Below are positions 41,090-52,115 of a DNA stretch of 64,000 bases, in pieces; position 1 is the stretch's first letter; every line of letters starts with the position of its first letter. This stretch comes from Candidatus Gracilibacteria bacterium. GTDB taxonomy: Bacteria; Patescibacteriota; Gracilibacteria; BD1-5; JAGOOR01. The notes under the pieces are model-generated. The model was given only the letters and a program-made list of their open reading frames with translations. It did not search any database and was not told the DNA's origin. The stretch spans positions 124,001 through 188,000 of the forward strand of contig JBAZVH010000002.1 of the NCBI GenBank assembly GCA_041660965.1. Direction: 5' to 3'. The translations under genes and the position numbers were made by a program.

Positions 41090-42358
41090 CTAGACAAATG
41101 GTGGAATATTATTCAATACATTTTTTCGACCAGAAAGTGTCCGACTTCTTCCGAAGATAAAGGGTAGTAATGTGGATGTATAAGCTTTTCCTGATTTTTC
41201 ACGTGAGATAGCCAAGAGTATACCTGCAGCCGTCATTGTGGAGAGAAGAGAAGACCCTCCATAGCTTACAAATGGTAGTGTCAGACCAGTGTTTGGAAAA
41301 ATACTCATATTGACGCTAATATTGACTATCATCTGCCAGGATATCCATATGACAATACCAAAAGCGACATATTTACCAAAATCATCTTCACAAGCCAGCA
41401 CAATAAGAAATCCACGATAGGCGATAAAGATATAGAGAGAAATGAGGACAAAAGCGCCCAGAAATCCAAGCTCTTCCGTAATGACAGAAAATATAAAATC
41501 TCACTGTGGCTCAGGGAGATATCAGAATTTTTGTATCGAATCACCAAACCCGAGACCTGTAAATCACCCACTTCCTATAGCGATAAGGGCTTGTTTGTTT
41601 TGATGGTGCATGGTATTGTTTTCGATGGCAGACTTATTTGCTGAGAAAAAAGAGTCGACACGATCGTGGATGTAGGAAAATCTACTTCTCTGATCGGGGG
41701 TGCTATAACTTCATAGCAGGTAAAAAATAGAAGCGATAAAAAGCCCTACAGTCATCAAGATACCAAGTATTCGTATATTGCCACCCGCGACAAAAAATAT
41801 AGAGACAGCAATCGGTATTATGATAAGGAGTGCTCACAAATCTGGCTGAAGAAAAACGAGAATAACTGGTATGACAATACTGAGTCAAAATGGTATAAAT
41901 CCCTGCTGTAAATCAGCCAGGGAATTTTTGTATCGACTGCAAAAAGAGGCGACAGTGAATATGATGGAAAGTTTCAAAAACTCTGTTGGTTGAAGAGAAA
42001 ATGGAAGTCATGGAATCTCAAACCATCCTCGGGCACCATTGATTTTTATGCCAAATATCAGTACGGCTATCAGCATACCTATAACGAGTGCTGCTATGAT
42101 TTTGGTATTTTTTTTCCACCAGAGGTAGGGGATTTTTATGGCGATCAGCATCGCAGAGAGTCCGATTCAGATTTGCAGGATATTCCGGAAGATAAATCTC
42201 CAATTATTTGGTGCCTCTATAGTACCAGATGTCACGAGCTGTTTCGTGATACGATATGAATCATAGACACTCACTGAGCTAATCATCACCGATCAAAAGA
42301 TAACGAGTCAGAGTATCGCAAATAAGAGGGGATAGTCGATGTCCTTGTGTTCTTTCAT
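41090..42358 (-). CDS. ftsW: FtsW/RodA/SpoVE-family peptidoglycan glycosyltransferase
   Basis: A 422-aa SEDS protein with about ten transmembrane helices. Diagnostic blocks are FLQPDLGALLIII, GSGGFTGLGFGDSIQKFGYLPEPQ with the PEPQGDFIFSVITEELG loop, and NTGLTLPFVSYGGSSLL. SEDS proteins polymerise lipid II. It cannot be decided from sequence alone whether this is FtsW (division) or RodA (elongation). UGA codes Gly at several sites, including the FTGLGFGD loop. Its start lies 7 bp from the cysteine desulfurase stop, so they share a transcript. Confidence 0.88.
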
Positions 42359-42365
42359 GGGGTAA

Positions 42366-43514
42366 TTATATGAGTTCTCTGAGTTTACTGAAAAAATAAT
42401 CTATCTCTTCCTGTGTCGTCTGATAACCGATACTGATACGTACTGTCCCAGATGTTCCCCACGATGTATGGAGTGGGCTGCAACAATGATGACCGCTCCG
42501 TACGCAAATACCGTATTCTGAGAGCGCTTCGGCGATATCATTGCCGTGCTTGCCCGTGATAGTAAATGACCATATTCCGAGAGCATTTGGCGTATCTGAA
42601 TGAAAGATTTTTATCTGATCGGATGTAAATGACTGAAGGCATTTGTTGGTGTAGCTTATGAGCTCTTTGTACTTGAGATGTACATCTTCACTCATGCTCG
42701 AAAGTACATTGATAGCTGCCGAGATGCTGACAGCACCAGTGATATGAGGTGTTCCTGGTTCCCATTTTTCTGGGATTCCCGCCTGTTCGTGGGTTGTTTC
42801 AGAGACAAAATTGATCGCTCCACCACCACCTATCGGTGCATCCCATGCCTTTTGGAGCACTCTCCAGAGGGCTAAAACACCGATACCAGTATCTGCCATC
42901 ATCTTGTGTCCAGAAAAAACCATTGCATCAGCCGAGAGGGCTCGCATATTCATCGGACCATGTATCGCCATCTGTGTCGCATCGATGAAGAAGAGCCGAT
43001 CTTTTCCGATAATATCTCTCACTTTTTCCAGTGGATGAACTGCGCCAGTGACGTTGCTCGCGTATTGGAGACTCACGATCTTGACCGTATCGTCGAGGAG
43101 CTCCTTGAGATGCTCCATATCGATTTGAAAATTTTTATCAAGTCGTACGAATTTGATAGTGACTCACAGACGTTTTGTGATAAGTTGCCAAGGGACGATA
43201 TTTGCATGATGTTCTGAGAGTGAGAGCAATATGGTATCTCATTTTCCGATAATACCGTTGTGTTCGATAGCAAGTGCGAGAATATTCATCGCATAGGTGG
43301 CTGAATAGGTGTAGAGGACCTCAATGGGTTCACATCCTATCCACTCGGCAACTCTTTTTTTTGAGTTATGGTAGTACTGTTGCGCTTCCTCTGCGAGCGT
43401 GTAGAGACCTCTGCCTACATTGGCATAATGTGAGAGCTCAAATTCCTCTCGTGCCTGTATAACAAGAGGATGTCGTGGCGCTGTGGAGGCATAGTCGAGA
43501 TAGACTGTTTTCAT
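42366..43514 (-). CDS. Cysteine desulfurase (SufS/CsdA type)
   Basis: A 382-aa fold type I PLP enzyme that takes sulfur from Cys for Fe-S clusters and thiolation. It has YLDYASTAPRHP at the N-terminus, the PLP Lys in FSGHKMMADTG, and the catalytic Cys in VRSGHHCCSPLH. The Cys loop follows the SufS/group II pattern. One UGA (Gly) after GIIGK joins the two halves. Probably the first gene of a unit with ftsW. No SufBCD genes are visible in the window. Confidence 0.9.
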
Positions 43515-43739
43515 ATCGCACTATTGTATCGAAAATGTGATTTTCGCAAGTTCTGAGTGAATCCTTATTGAGTATTTCGATATGAAAATAAAATTTTCTC
43601 TTGTCAAAATAAAAAAGTTTATATACTTTAGGCACAACATTACCTACAACGTTTCGTTTGTTCGCTTTTCGAGAATGAAGTTCTATCAAAAAAATTAGGA
43701 CCGCATCTCACAGCGGTTCTATTTTCTTTCTCTTTTTTT

Positions 43740-45149
43740 ATGTGAGATTTTTCAGGTTTTTCGGGTGGTGGTCGTGATGCTCGTTCTGGTTACCAGCACA
43801 AAACTGGTGGTGGATACAGCGGTGGTAAGTCAGGTGGCGGTCGCTATGGTGATCGTGATGCAGGAGCTCCAGAGGAGCGTTCTGGTTTTGGTCGTGCCAG
43901 TTTTGGTGGTGGATACAGTGGTCGGAGTGGTGGAGGAGGTGGGAGTGGATATGCTCGCCGTACCCAATGAGGTGGCGGTCGATATGGTGGGGGTGGTGGC
44001 GGTCGTGGTGGACGTTTTTCTCAGAAACAACCGAGTTACAAGCAGTATATGTTTACTCCACCTGAGACAGATGGTGAAATAAACAAGCCAGCATACGAGG
44101 TACTACGTACGTTTGCAGAATTCAATCTTAATCCGATTATTCTCAAAAATATCGAGAGAAAGGGTTATGAAAAGCCAACAGAGATCCAAGAAAAAACTAT
44201 TGATGCGATTCTCGCAGGACGTGATGTCCTCGGTCTTGCGAATACTGGTTCTGGTAAAACAGCAGCATTTTTTCTCCCACTCGTACATCGTATGCTCGAG
44301 AATCCAAAAGGGAAAACGCTCGTTATGGTGCCAACGCGAGAGCTCGCAGATCAGGTACGAACTGAGTTTCAATGGATTGCTCATGGAGCGTACCTCCGAT
44401 CGACTGTGGTCGTCGGTGGTGCGAGTATGCGTGACCAGATGCAGGATATCCGTCGTGGTACACATTGTATCATCGCGACTCCAGGGCGTCTCAAGGATCT
44501 CTATGATCGAGGTGTTATTGATTTTTCTGATTTCAATCATCTTGTTCTCGATGAGTTTGATCGTATGCTGGATATGGGATTTATCGATGATATCAGAGAA
44601 ATCGTCGCTATGCTTCCTCAGGAGCGTCAAACTCTTCTCTTCTCAGCGACGATGTCACGAGATATCGAGCGACATGTCAATGCTATCCTCCATGATGAAG
44701 TCAAAATCCATATCACGAGTGAGCCGGTTGGTTCACGTATTGTCCAAGAAGTGATGTTTTATACGACTATGGCCGATAAACGTGATAAAATGCATAACAT
44801 TCTCATCAACGATAAAGCAGGAAAATACCTTATCTTCACTCGTACAAAAGTCGATGCAGATATTCTCTGTGATGACCTCCGAGCCATCGGTGCACCAGTC
44901 GATGCATTGCACGGTGATAAATCTCAATTTCTGAGACAAAAGATTACACGAAAATTTCGTGAGAATCAGATATCTATCCTCATCGCAACGGATGTTGCGG
45001 CTCGTGGACTCGATATCCCAGATGTGACCTGCGTGGTCAACTATGGTGAACCAGCGAATCGTGAAGATTATATCCACCGTATCGGTCGTACTGGCCGTGC
45101 CGGCAAGACTGGTAAGGCAATCACGTTTGTGAAAGCTGGGGAACGATAA
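43740..45149 (+). CDS. DEAD-box RNA helicase with N-terminal RGG/Gly-rich domain
   Basis: A 469-aa protein. Residues 1-100 are Gly/Arg/Ser/Tyr-rich (GGGRYGDRD and similar), an RNA-binding disordered domain placed at the N-terminus instead of the usual C-terminus. The core has ANTGSGKTAAFF, PTRELADQV, motif II DEFD in place of DEAD, SATMS, ATDVAARGLDIPDV and HRIGRTGRAG. The second codon is UGA, so under the standard code the gene would end after one residue. A TTGTCA/TACTTT promoter lies about 115 bp upstream. The long leader with a small ACCGC/GCGGT hairpin suits a cold-inducible helicase. Confidence 0.9.
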
Positions 45150-45167
45150 AAAGTTATGATGGCAAAA

Positions 45168-45203
45168 TGCCCCCTTGATAAAGGGGGGTAGGGGGGATTT
45201 TCA
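45168..45203. repeat. Third copy of the CCCCTTGATAAAGGGG repeat
   Basis: GCCCCCTTGATAAAGGGGGG followed by TAGGGGGGATTTTC. It is the reverse complement of 17462-17493 almost base for base, and it lies between converging helicase and mfd genes. Confidence 0.8.
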
Positions 45204-45327
45204 CTGAAAAATCTTACAATCCTCCGCTCTTGCAGGGCACCTCCTTTCTCAAGGAGGCATAGCTCAAACAGTATTTCCTCTCAGACTCTCATTTCTATTT
45301 ATGAAGAGAATCAATCATTTTCTAACT

Positions 45328-47844
45328 CTATTTTACCAATAAATATTCCAAGAATTTCCCGTGATTCAAAAATGCTTTTCTCGGGAAACAAATCTTTTTT
45401 CCTGAGACGACTTCTGCCGTTTGTTTAGTATCATTTTTGAGAATCATTTTCATGGCTTCAATAGTTTCCGTGCCTTCTCGTGCCCATTCGAGGGTATATT
45501 TTCCGAGCTGCATATTCACACGTCGGATGCCGAGGGCGGAGAGATGGAGGCGGACACGTATGAGGAGAAAGAGGTGATCAATCGACGATTGTTTTACATC
45601 GATACGACTCTTGAGAGCATCGATAATTTCTTGAAGTTCCTCATCATTGCGAACACTTTCGAGTTCGCGATAAAAATGAATTTTTTCCACATCGGAACTA
45701 AATGCTTCATCTGGGATATAGGCAGTAATAGGCAGGTCAATCACGGTATCAACTTTTGTGACTTTTTTCCCAGACTGGAGTTCTTCGATTTTTTCTTCGA
45801 GGAGCTTGAGATAAAAACTCACACCCACATCACGTGTCTTCCCAGATTGTCGCACACCGAGCACATCACCGACTCATCGGATTTCCATATCACGAAGCGC
45901 GATCTCAAATCCAGCACCGAGATGCGTATGATTGGCTATCGTCATTAGTCGTTCACGAGCATCGTCTTTGAGTTCATTATTGCGATAGAGGAGATAGCAA
46001 ATACCTGAGACTTTTCCTCGACCGACTCGTCCACGGAGCTGATGGAGTTGTGCAAGGCCAAAATCTTCCGCTTCATCAATAATAATAGTATTCGTATCCA
46101 AGAAATTAATCCCATTTTCTATCACGGTCGTCGTGAGGAGGACATTGTGCATTCCGAGTTTGAATTCCATAATTCTATCCTCAAGTTGGTCTCCTGGGAG
46201 TTGCCCATTGGTGATAACTACTTTTGCCTTTGGAACGAGCGATTCAATTTCTTTTTTGATAATCGGGAGTGTTTCAATGGTATTGTGCACAAAAAATACT
46301 TTGCCACCACGAGCGAGCTCTTCCTCTATCGCTTTTTTGATAATCGTCGTTTCATAGTGTCCGACGACGGTCTGAATCGGCGTCTTACCAACGGGCGGTG
46401 TCGCGAGAATAGAGAAATGTTTCACACCAGAGAGTGCGAGATTTAAGCTTCTTGGAATCGGTGTTGCAGAGAGAGCTAGGGTATCGACTCCTGACTTGAG
46501 CTTCAGGATTTTTTCTTTATCGGTCACGCCAAATTTATGTTCTTCATCGACGACAACCAGTCCCAAATCAGCAAATTTGACATCAGGGGAGAGCAGACGA
46601 TGTGTCCCAATAACACAATGAATTGATCCATCTTTGAGCCCTTTGAGTACTTCTTTTTCTTCTTTGGTCGTACTCATACGAGTCAGGAGTGCGACATTGA
46701 TACCAAACGCTTTTACCCGTTTTGAAATCTCCTCAAAATGTTCGTAAGCAAGCACGACAAGAGGGGAGAGGAAGATAGTTTGTTTATGATTGAGAAATGC
46801 ACGATATACCGCATGAAGCGCGACCTCCGTTTTACCAAATCCCACATCACCTGAGAGAAGCCGATCCATCGGATGTTCACTCTTCATATCAGTTGTAATG
46901 TCGAGAATAGCGCTCTCTTGGTCGGCAGTATGTCGGTAGGGAAATGCAATATGAAATGTCTCTTCTTTATCAGGAAAATCAGGCATTGCAATCCCTCCTG
47001 CCATCCGACGAGCAGCGTGATTTTCGAGGAGTTCTTCTGCGATTTTTTGTATCTCATCTTGTGTTTTTGCGAGTGTTTCTTTCCAAGCAGGCGAACCAAG
47101 TCGTGTGAGTTTCGGAGCATTTTCTCCGACATATTTACTGATACGATGGAGTTCGTCGACAGGCACAAAGAGTTTATCATCATCAGCATAATCTATCTGG
47201 ATATATTCTCGCTCCATACCAGATAAACTGTGGCGAATAATACCTCGGTATATTCAAACTCCGTGAAAAAGATGTACGACCGGATCGCCTGATTTTATCT
47301 GTACCAGGAGGTCGAGTTTTGGACGTTTTTTCCTGCGAAAGATACCACCAAGCAGGGGTCAGAGCACTTCATCGGTGATGACGAATTCTGAGTCCTCGTT
47401 TATTTCGTTTAGTTGGTTTTGTTTGTTTCATTGGTTATCCGAACCGATATTTCCTTCACTTTGCATTTTGCATTTTGCATTTTGCATTTTTGTGCGAAGC
47501 ACAAACGAAGGTCCTCAGAGTTTCCACTCATATATGCTTACATCAAGTGAATTATCCTTGCAAAATTTCTCTATGACACTCGGTTGCTTCGTGATAATCG
47601 TCACTTTTTTTTGTTTTTTCACCGCATCCACGAGCTCTGTGAGCGTATCAAATTCTAGTTGTTCTACGAGCACCTCCTCACTCGCATCTCGTCGTATCTG
47701 GTTAATCTCTATCGGGCGGTATACCTCTCGTATCGCGTCAAAATCTGGCGAAAAATCCAGTCCCAGAGCCACTGTCTTCATCCCCTGAATCGCTGTCAGA
47801 GTTTCATTTTTTTCTGGTTTTTGCATATCACCTTTTCGTGCCAT
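45328..47844 (-). CDS. mfd: Transcription-repair coupling factor Mfd, short form
   Basis: An 838-aa Mfd, shorter than the usual 1,100-1,200 aa. The N-terminal part (about 1-110) corresponds only to a small piece of the UvrB-like module. A linker encoded by heptanucleotide repeats follows, then the RNA-polymerase-interacting CarD-like domain (GDPVVHLFHGVGIYRG, DKLFVPVDEL) and the RecG-like translocase: SGDVGFGKTEVA, VVVDEEHKFG, ALSATPIPR, QLRGRVGRG. The C-terminal TRCF domain follows a UGA Gly. With most of domains 1-3 missing, damage-repair recruitment may be reduced while RNAP displacement is kept (inference). Confidence 0.88.
47455..47490. repeat. Heptanucleotide repeat in the mfd linker
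   Basis: Four copies of TTTTGCA within CTTTGCATTTTGCATTTTGC and the bases that follow, in frame in mfd. Read on the minus strand the flank CAAAGTGAAGGAA matches the intergenic copy at 57018. Confidence 0.85.
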
Positions 47845-47922
47845 AAACAGTAGCACTATACTATGGGAAATAGGGAGAAAGCAAGAACATTGTATCCTCA
47901 GAGAAATCCCTATACTATTCAT

Positions 47923-48216
47923 ATGAAATTCTTTCAGAAAATCAAAAACATATCTTCCATTGTTCGAGAAATCAAAATACTGTACTTGGCATATACCGAT
48001 AAACGGACACCGCTCAGCACCAAGATAGTCGCTGGTGTTTTTTCTGGAGCGTACTTATTGTATTTTCTCGACTTGATTCCAGACTTTCTCCCTGTTATCG
48101 GGATTCTCGATGATATCGTTATTATACCTCTGATAGCTGCATTTATCTCTCGATGGATCCCCCAGGATATTCTCGATGAAGCACGCAAGCTGATTGTAAA
48201 AAATGAACAAAAATAA
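47923..48216 (+). CDS. DUF1232 (YkvA-type) membrane protein
   Basis: A 97-aa protein with the YkvA core: YTDKRTPLSTKIVAGVFSGAYLLYFL, LIPDFLPVIGILDDIVIIPL, typical of DUF1232, with two short hydrophobic helices. The function is unknown. TTGTAT and TATACT precede it, and the -10 box ends six bases before the ATG. The next gene starts 3 bp after its stop, so they are co-transcribed. Confidence 0.88.
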   Translation: MKFFQKIKNISSIVREIKILYLAYTDKRTPLSTKIVAGVFSGAYLLYFLDLIPDFLPVIGILDDIVIIPLIAAFISRWIPQDILDEARKLIVKNEQK

Positions 48217-48219
48217 TAT

Positions 48220-49536
48220 ATGAAAAAAATAATCCTTCTTTCTTCTTTCTTCTTTCTTCTTTCTTCTTTTTGAAATATCTTCGCAGCATTTACCGACACA
48301 CAGTACTCGTGGTATCGAGATGCTATCACTACGCTCGAAAAAGATGATATTATTGCAGGTACGAGTCCGTGAGTTTTTAGTCCTGATCTCCTCGTCACTC
48401 GAGCAGAGATACTGAAGATGCTCCTCAAAACGGCTGAGGTGAAACTCCCTGATGTTCCAATCGAAAAATGCTTTCCTGACGTGGAAATAGATGCCTGGTA
48501 TCATCCATTTATTTGTGGGGCGCACCAGCTCGGTATCGCCAATGGTTTTGAATCTGGAAAATTTGGTCCAAATGATACGGTTACTGTTCTTGAGGCGCTC
48601 GCTTTTGGTCTCAAGACATTTGGTCTAGAAATCAAGCCAGATACAGATAGGCCATGGTATATCCCATTTCAGGATTTTGCAGATACCAATAATATTCTTC
48701 AGACCCACGGATACACGCTCGGGACAAAAATCTCTCGAGCAAAAACAGCTGAACTCATCATTCGCTTGCGAGAATACAAGGTGAAAAATTCCACCCTCAA
48801 TTACAAAAGTAATGGATGTGCGGTCAATGGAAATCTTGGCACAAAAAATATCATCAATATCAATGATAAAGAGAGAGAATACAATCTCGCAGTGCCGAGT
48901 AATTATTCTCGTGACAAAGAATATGGGCTCATTATCTGAGTGCATGGTCGGACGAATAGCAAGGATCAGGTACAGGCATATATGGGTCTACAAGGTCGCT
49001 CACAGGATGATTTTATCGTTGTCTACCCTGCAGCCCTCAGGAGTGGCTCCAGCTTCTCATGGAGTGAAAAGGACAATCTCACATTTTTTGATGCTATGAT
49101 ACTCGAAGTAGCAGATAACTATTGTGTCGATCGAGACGATATTTTTATCGTCGGACATTCACTCGGTGGGTGGTTTACTCAGAAACTGGCATGTCTCCGA
49201 GGAGACCTCGTAAAAGGTATGGTCGCAGTAGGTTCTGGCGGATACAATGGCGAATGTACTGGTCCTGTGACGAGCTTATTTTTTCAAAATGTGAATGATC
49301 AGCTTTCTTCGTATGCTTCAGGCAAAAGTGCTGAAAAGATTCGTCTTGCTGTCAATCAGTGTGAAGACATCTCTGAGACGGTGGTGATAGGATCTCATAC
49401 TTGTACCAAATATGCGAGCTGTTCACCAGGGAATTCTGTCGTATGGTGCGAAGGGTATTCGACCTATGGCAATGATCCCCATAGCTGGCCACTCTCAGGA
49501 GGAACTGATATCGTGAATTTTTTGAAGAAAATCTAA
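48220..49536 (+). CDS. SLH-domain surface esterase (PHB depolymerase/LpqC-like)
   Basis: A 438-aa protein with a signal peptide (about 1-22), SLH domains (FTDTQYSWYRDAITTLEKDD; CFPDVEIDAWYHPFICGAHQ; a weaker third) and a C-terminal alpha/beta hydrolase of the poly(3-hydroxybutyrate) depolymerase/feruloyl esterase group: GLIIGVHGRT, nucleophile GHSLGGWF, Asp in FFQNVNDQL, His in NDPHSW. SLH domains dock proteins to the cell-wall polymer, so this is a surface enzyme. The signal peptide is encoded by (TTTCTTC) repeats, a possible phase-variable tract. UGA codes Gly in the oxyanion-side IIGVHG. Confidence 0.87.
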
Positions 49537-49589
49537 GAGGTGATAATTTGACATTTTCTGTAAAACAATATAGTTCACATACATAACAT

Positions 49590-50381
49590 ATGTCTATGAA
49601 TCTTTTTTCCCGAACAGTCCTTGCGCTGACTGCGAGTGCAGCATTCTCGTCTGCCGATCCTCAAGCAGAACCCGTAGCAGATGCTACAAATGCTACACAA
49701 GATAAAACAGAAGAAGTCCTCCGACATACTCAAACAGCAGAATTTTTACAACATAATAAAACAGAAGAAGCTCTGCATGCGAAAAAATATCATGTCTTCT
49801 GAAAAGTAACTCATAATCCGGAACAAGACGCTGTACTCAATGCACTTACGCCATATATCTGCACTGTAGTATATAGCAATAGACCACCAGAAAATACTCT
49901 CTTTATGACATTTTCACAGGATGGTACCTATACGATTGGCTGAATCACTCTCCAGGTGAAGGAGGGGGAGATGATGGGTATTGATGCTAATGGAAAATTG
50001 GTAATGATGGAAATGAAACTTGCTCCTATTGCTTATCCGCATCGGGCAGCAGATGATACACGAGGCCTTACTGTGCCAAAATGAATGGAAGCATCTATAC
50101 ATGCAGTGATTGCGGGTGGTATTATTTCAAAGATTTCTATCAAAGATGGGAAAATCACATCTGTTGAATGACATCATATGGTTCTTAATCCTCGTCATTC
50201 TCTCTCAAATCAGATAACATGACCTATGAATTCGATGACGTTTGATGAAAAATGACAGGTATCTTTTGTGTCATGAAGTGTACTCTGAGAATGAACTTTG
50301 AGACATGCGGGACATCCCTGTGACAATATTACGCTCAAGGATGGAGTGATCACCCAGAGAAATGGAAAACCCATAGAATAA
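49590..50381 (+). CDS. Hypothetical secreted protein, 263 aa
   Basis: ATG to TAA with about eight UGA codons as Gly. The N-terminal segment is signal-like (MSMNLFSRTVLALTASAAFS), then a Gln/Glu/Ala/Thr-rich stretch, then a strand-rich domain with two related halves (DGTYTIGGITLQVKEG and ISKISIKDGKITSVEG). No family was recognised. TTGACA (49550) and TATAGT lie upstream. The UGA density is higher than in the neighbouring esterase. Confidence 0.6.
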
Positions 50382-50647
50382 TAAAAATCTTTCTATTCCA
50401 ATTTTTGGCTTCGCTTTGTACTTTTGCTCACAAAAGTACCAAAATGATTTAGGGGACAAAAACTCGCTATGTTCCAGGTTCATCACAATTCTGCAAGTCA
50501 TTCCGCTCAAACAGTTTGTCCCCTAAAAACCCAATTCAGAATCGCGTCTTTTTTATAAAAAGATGTTTATATGTTCTTGCAATACTATTTTTTGGTCTAT
50601 GCTTATAGCAAGAGTGTCACTCTTGTCCTCTTTCTTAATTTTTCTCT
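50382..50647. repeat. Intergenic region with nested inverted repeats
   Basis: No gene is seen. GTACTTTTG/CAAAAGTAC (50418-50439) is a 9-bp hairpin. TTTAGGGGACAAA (50448) is repeated in reverse as TTTGTCCCCTAAA (50515-50527), enclosing 54 bp. No transposase frame is present. Confidence 0.7.
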
Positions 50648-50929
50648 ATGACAAAATACTGGTTTCGACCCAAATACTTTGGATATGGTTTAGTTCCTAT
50701 CTCTTGGCAGGGGTGGGTGATGACATTGATTTTTGTGGGCATCCTCTACGTATCGGCCTATGTAAATGGTTTCACGGATACTCAGATTTCTACGATTCCG
50801 ACGTCTCGGGATGAATGGAGATTTTTACTGGATGTGCTCGTATTCACGACGCTCTTTATGATTGTCGCAAAAGATAAAACCAATGGTCCAATACAATGGA
50901 ATTGGAAAAAGACGGGAAAGTGGTTTTAA
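50648..50929 (+). CDS. Small two-helix membrane protein, 93 aa
   Basis: Starts MTKYWFRPKYFGYGLVPISW, with two hydrophobic helices (about 21-41 and 62-76) and a basic Trp-containing tail. The frame needs no UGA. No family was recognised. A short AT-rich leader precedes it after the inverted repeats. Confidence 0.65.
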   Translation: MTKYWFRPKYFGYGLVPISWQGWVMTLIFVGILYVSAYVNGFTDTQISTIPTSRDEWRFLLDVLVFTTLFMIVAKDKTNGPIQWNWKKTGKWF

Positions 50930-50957
50930 AAAATTGACAGAAAAAGGAAGAATATAT

Positions 50958-50986
50958 TGACAAAGTATTTATATCAATACTATATA
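50958..50986 (+). promoter_or_regulatory. Promoter of the 82-aa gene
   Basis: TTGACA, a 17-bp spacer and TATATA, 27 bp before the ATG at 51013. Confidence 0.65.
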
Positions 50987-51012
50987 TTTACTTTAATTAA
51001 TAAATTAAAAAT

Positions 51013-51261
51013 ATGTCTTCCCAATTCGCATCTGCTGAACATAGTGCTATACATACTACAAAGGACTTATTAACTGAAGAAGCACGCCTGCGCCTCAATA
51101 ATAAAACTCAATATGTGAGTGCTAATATGGCACAACTTGTAGCGACATCACAAAAGAATCATTCTCATGGAGATTTATTTACTCGTCTCCTTGCTGGTGC
51201 TCTTACACGTGGAGAAAAGAGAAGAATACGGGACCTGGCTACGAAGGATGGATTGCTCTAG
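51013..51261 (+). CDS. Small helical protein, 82 aa
   Basis: Starts MSSQFASAEHSAIHTTKDLL. Helix-rich and soluble, with a basic C-terminal segment (RGEKRRIRDL). A consensus-like promoter and an A-rich leader precede it. No family was recognised. It ends 53 bp from the converging anti-sigma gene. Confidence 0.55.
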   Translation: MSSQFASAEHSAIHTTKDLLTEEARLRLNNKTQYVSANMAQLVATSQKNHSHGDLFTRLLAGALTRGEKRRIRDLATKDGLL

Positions 51262-51314
51262 TACTAGATAATATACAAAAACTTCGCATTTCCGAGTCGC
51301 AAATATAATACAAT

Positions 51315-52115
51315 TTATTCTCTATTCTCGCCACTAGGAGGTGTTGGAGGCATAAAGGCGCGTCAACACGATGCGTCTTTTTTATTTTTCTTGCATCCTT
51401 TTTGAGGTGGAGAATTGATATCTGTTGCCTCAAATACCTTTTCTTTATCTTCTGTATCATTTTCTTTGATTTCTCCCATAAAGAGCATTGGTTGTCCCTT
51501 TTTGAGATTTTTTTGTGTTTCCTTGCATTCCTCATTTTTACAATTCAGAGAGACTTTCCATATTTTTTTATCAGGACTTTTTATCGTGTAGCCATCGTCG
51601 GTGATGGATTCTATTTTTCATGGTAGGAGACCAAGCTCTGGAAGAGGCATTCATTTTTGAAAATCTGCTCGCATTCGTCCATACGGAGGGACGAGGCGTT
51701 GCATTTGTTTCTCCCCGAGAGAATTGATCTTGGTCCTATGGAGAGCATATCCTCCAGTGAAGGATCCGAGAATGAGCATTCAGACTATCCAAACAGTTGA
51801 AACGCGATACCCCTTCTCTGTCTTATAAAAAACGAAATAGGCAATAATAACACACACAATAGATCCGAAACCCCATAAAAAAGGCAAATAGGGGAGTACT
51901 CTCATCGGTCATGGAAGTGGCATCCATTCCATATAGGGACGTTCGGGCATACCCATCTCGAGAAATATGAGCGATACTCCGATAATTCCAATAGTGAGCG
52001 TGATAAAAAAACATATCCAAAGGACTGCATGGAGACCGATAAAACGCCATTTAGATCGAGGAATAATCTTTTGCGAATGGATTTTCGCAAGTATTTTTTG
52101 GCTAAGTTGTGACAT
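51315..52115 (-). CDS. Membrane protein, probable anti-sigma partner
   Basis: A 266-aa protein with a cytoplasmic N-terminus of about 25 residues, three hydrophobic helices (about 28-48, 75-95, 102-118) and an extracytoplasmic C-terminal domain (about 130-266) with CKNEEC and another Cys pair near the end, plus a Pro-rich tail. It overlaps the ECF sigma gene by 14 bp, a common arrangement for anti-sigma factors. No ZAS zinc motif is visible, so the role rests on position. Four UGA glycines join the fragments. Confidence 0.65.

Noticed and set aside
43765..44082. Val-rich + strand ORF in the helicase N-terminus
   Set aside because: It is an out-of-frame reading of GGT/GGA-rich RGG codons. The in-frame reading joins directly to the helicase core.
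47449..47500. A gene boundary at the heptamer repeat, splitting mfd into two genes
   Set aside because: The frame is continuous with UGA as Gly, and there is no start codon with promoter after the repeat that would precede the CarD-like domain properly.
50271..50510. 79-codon minus-strand ORF across the inverted repeats
   Set aside because: It overlaps the end of the 263-aa gene, includes the hairpin sequence and has no recognisable features.
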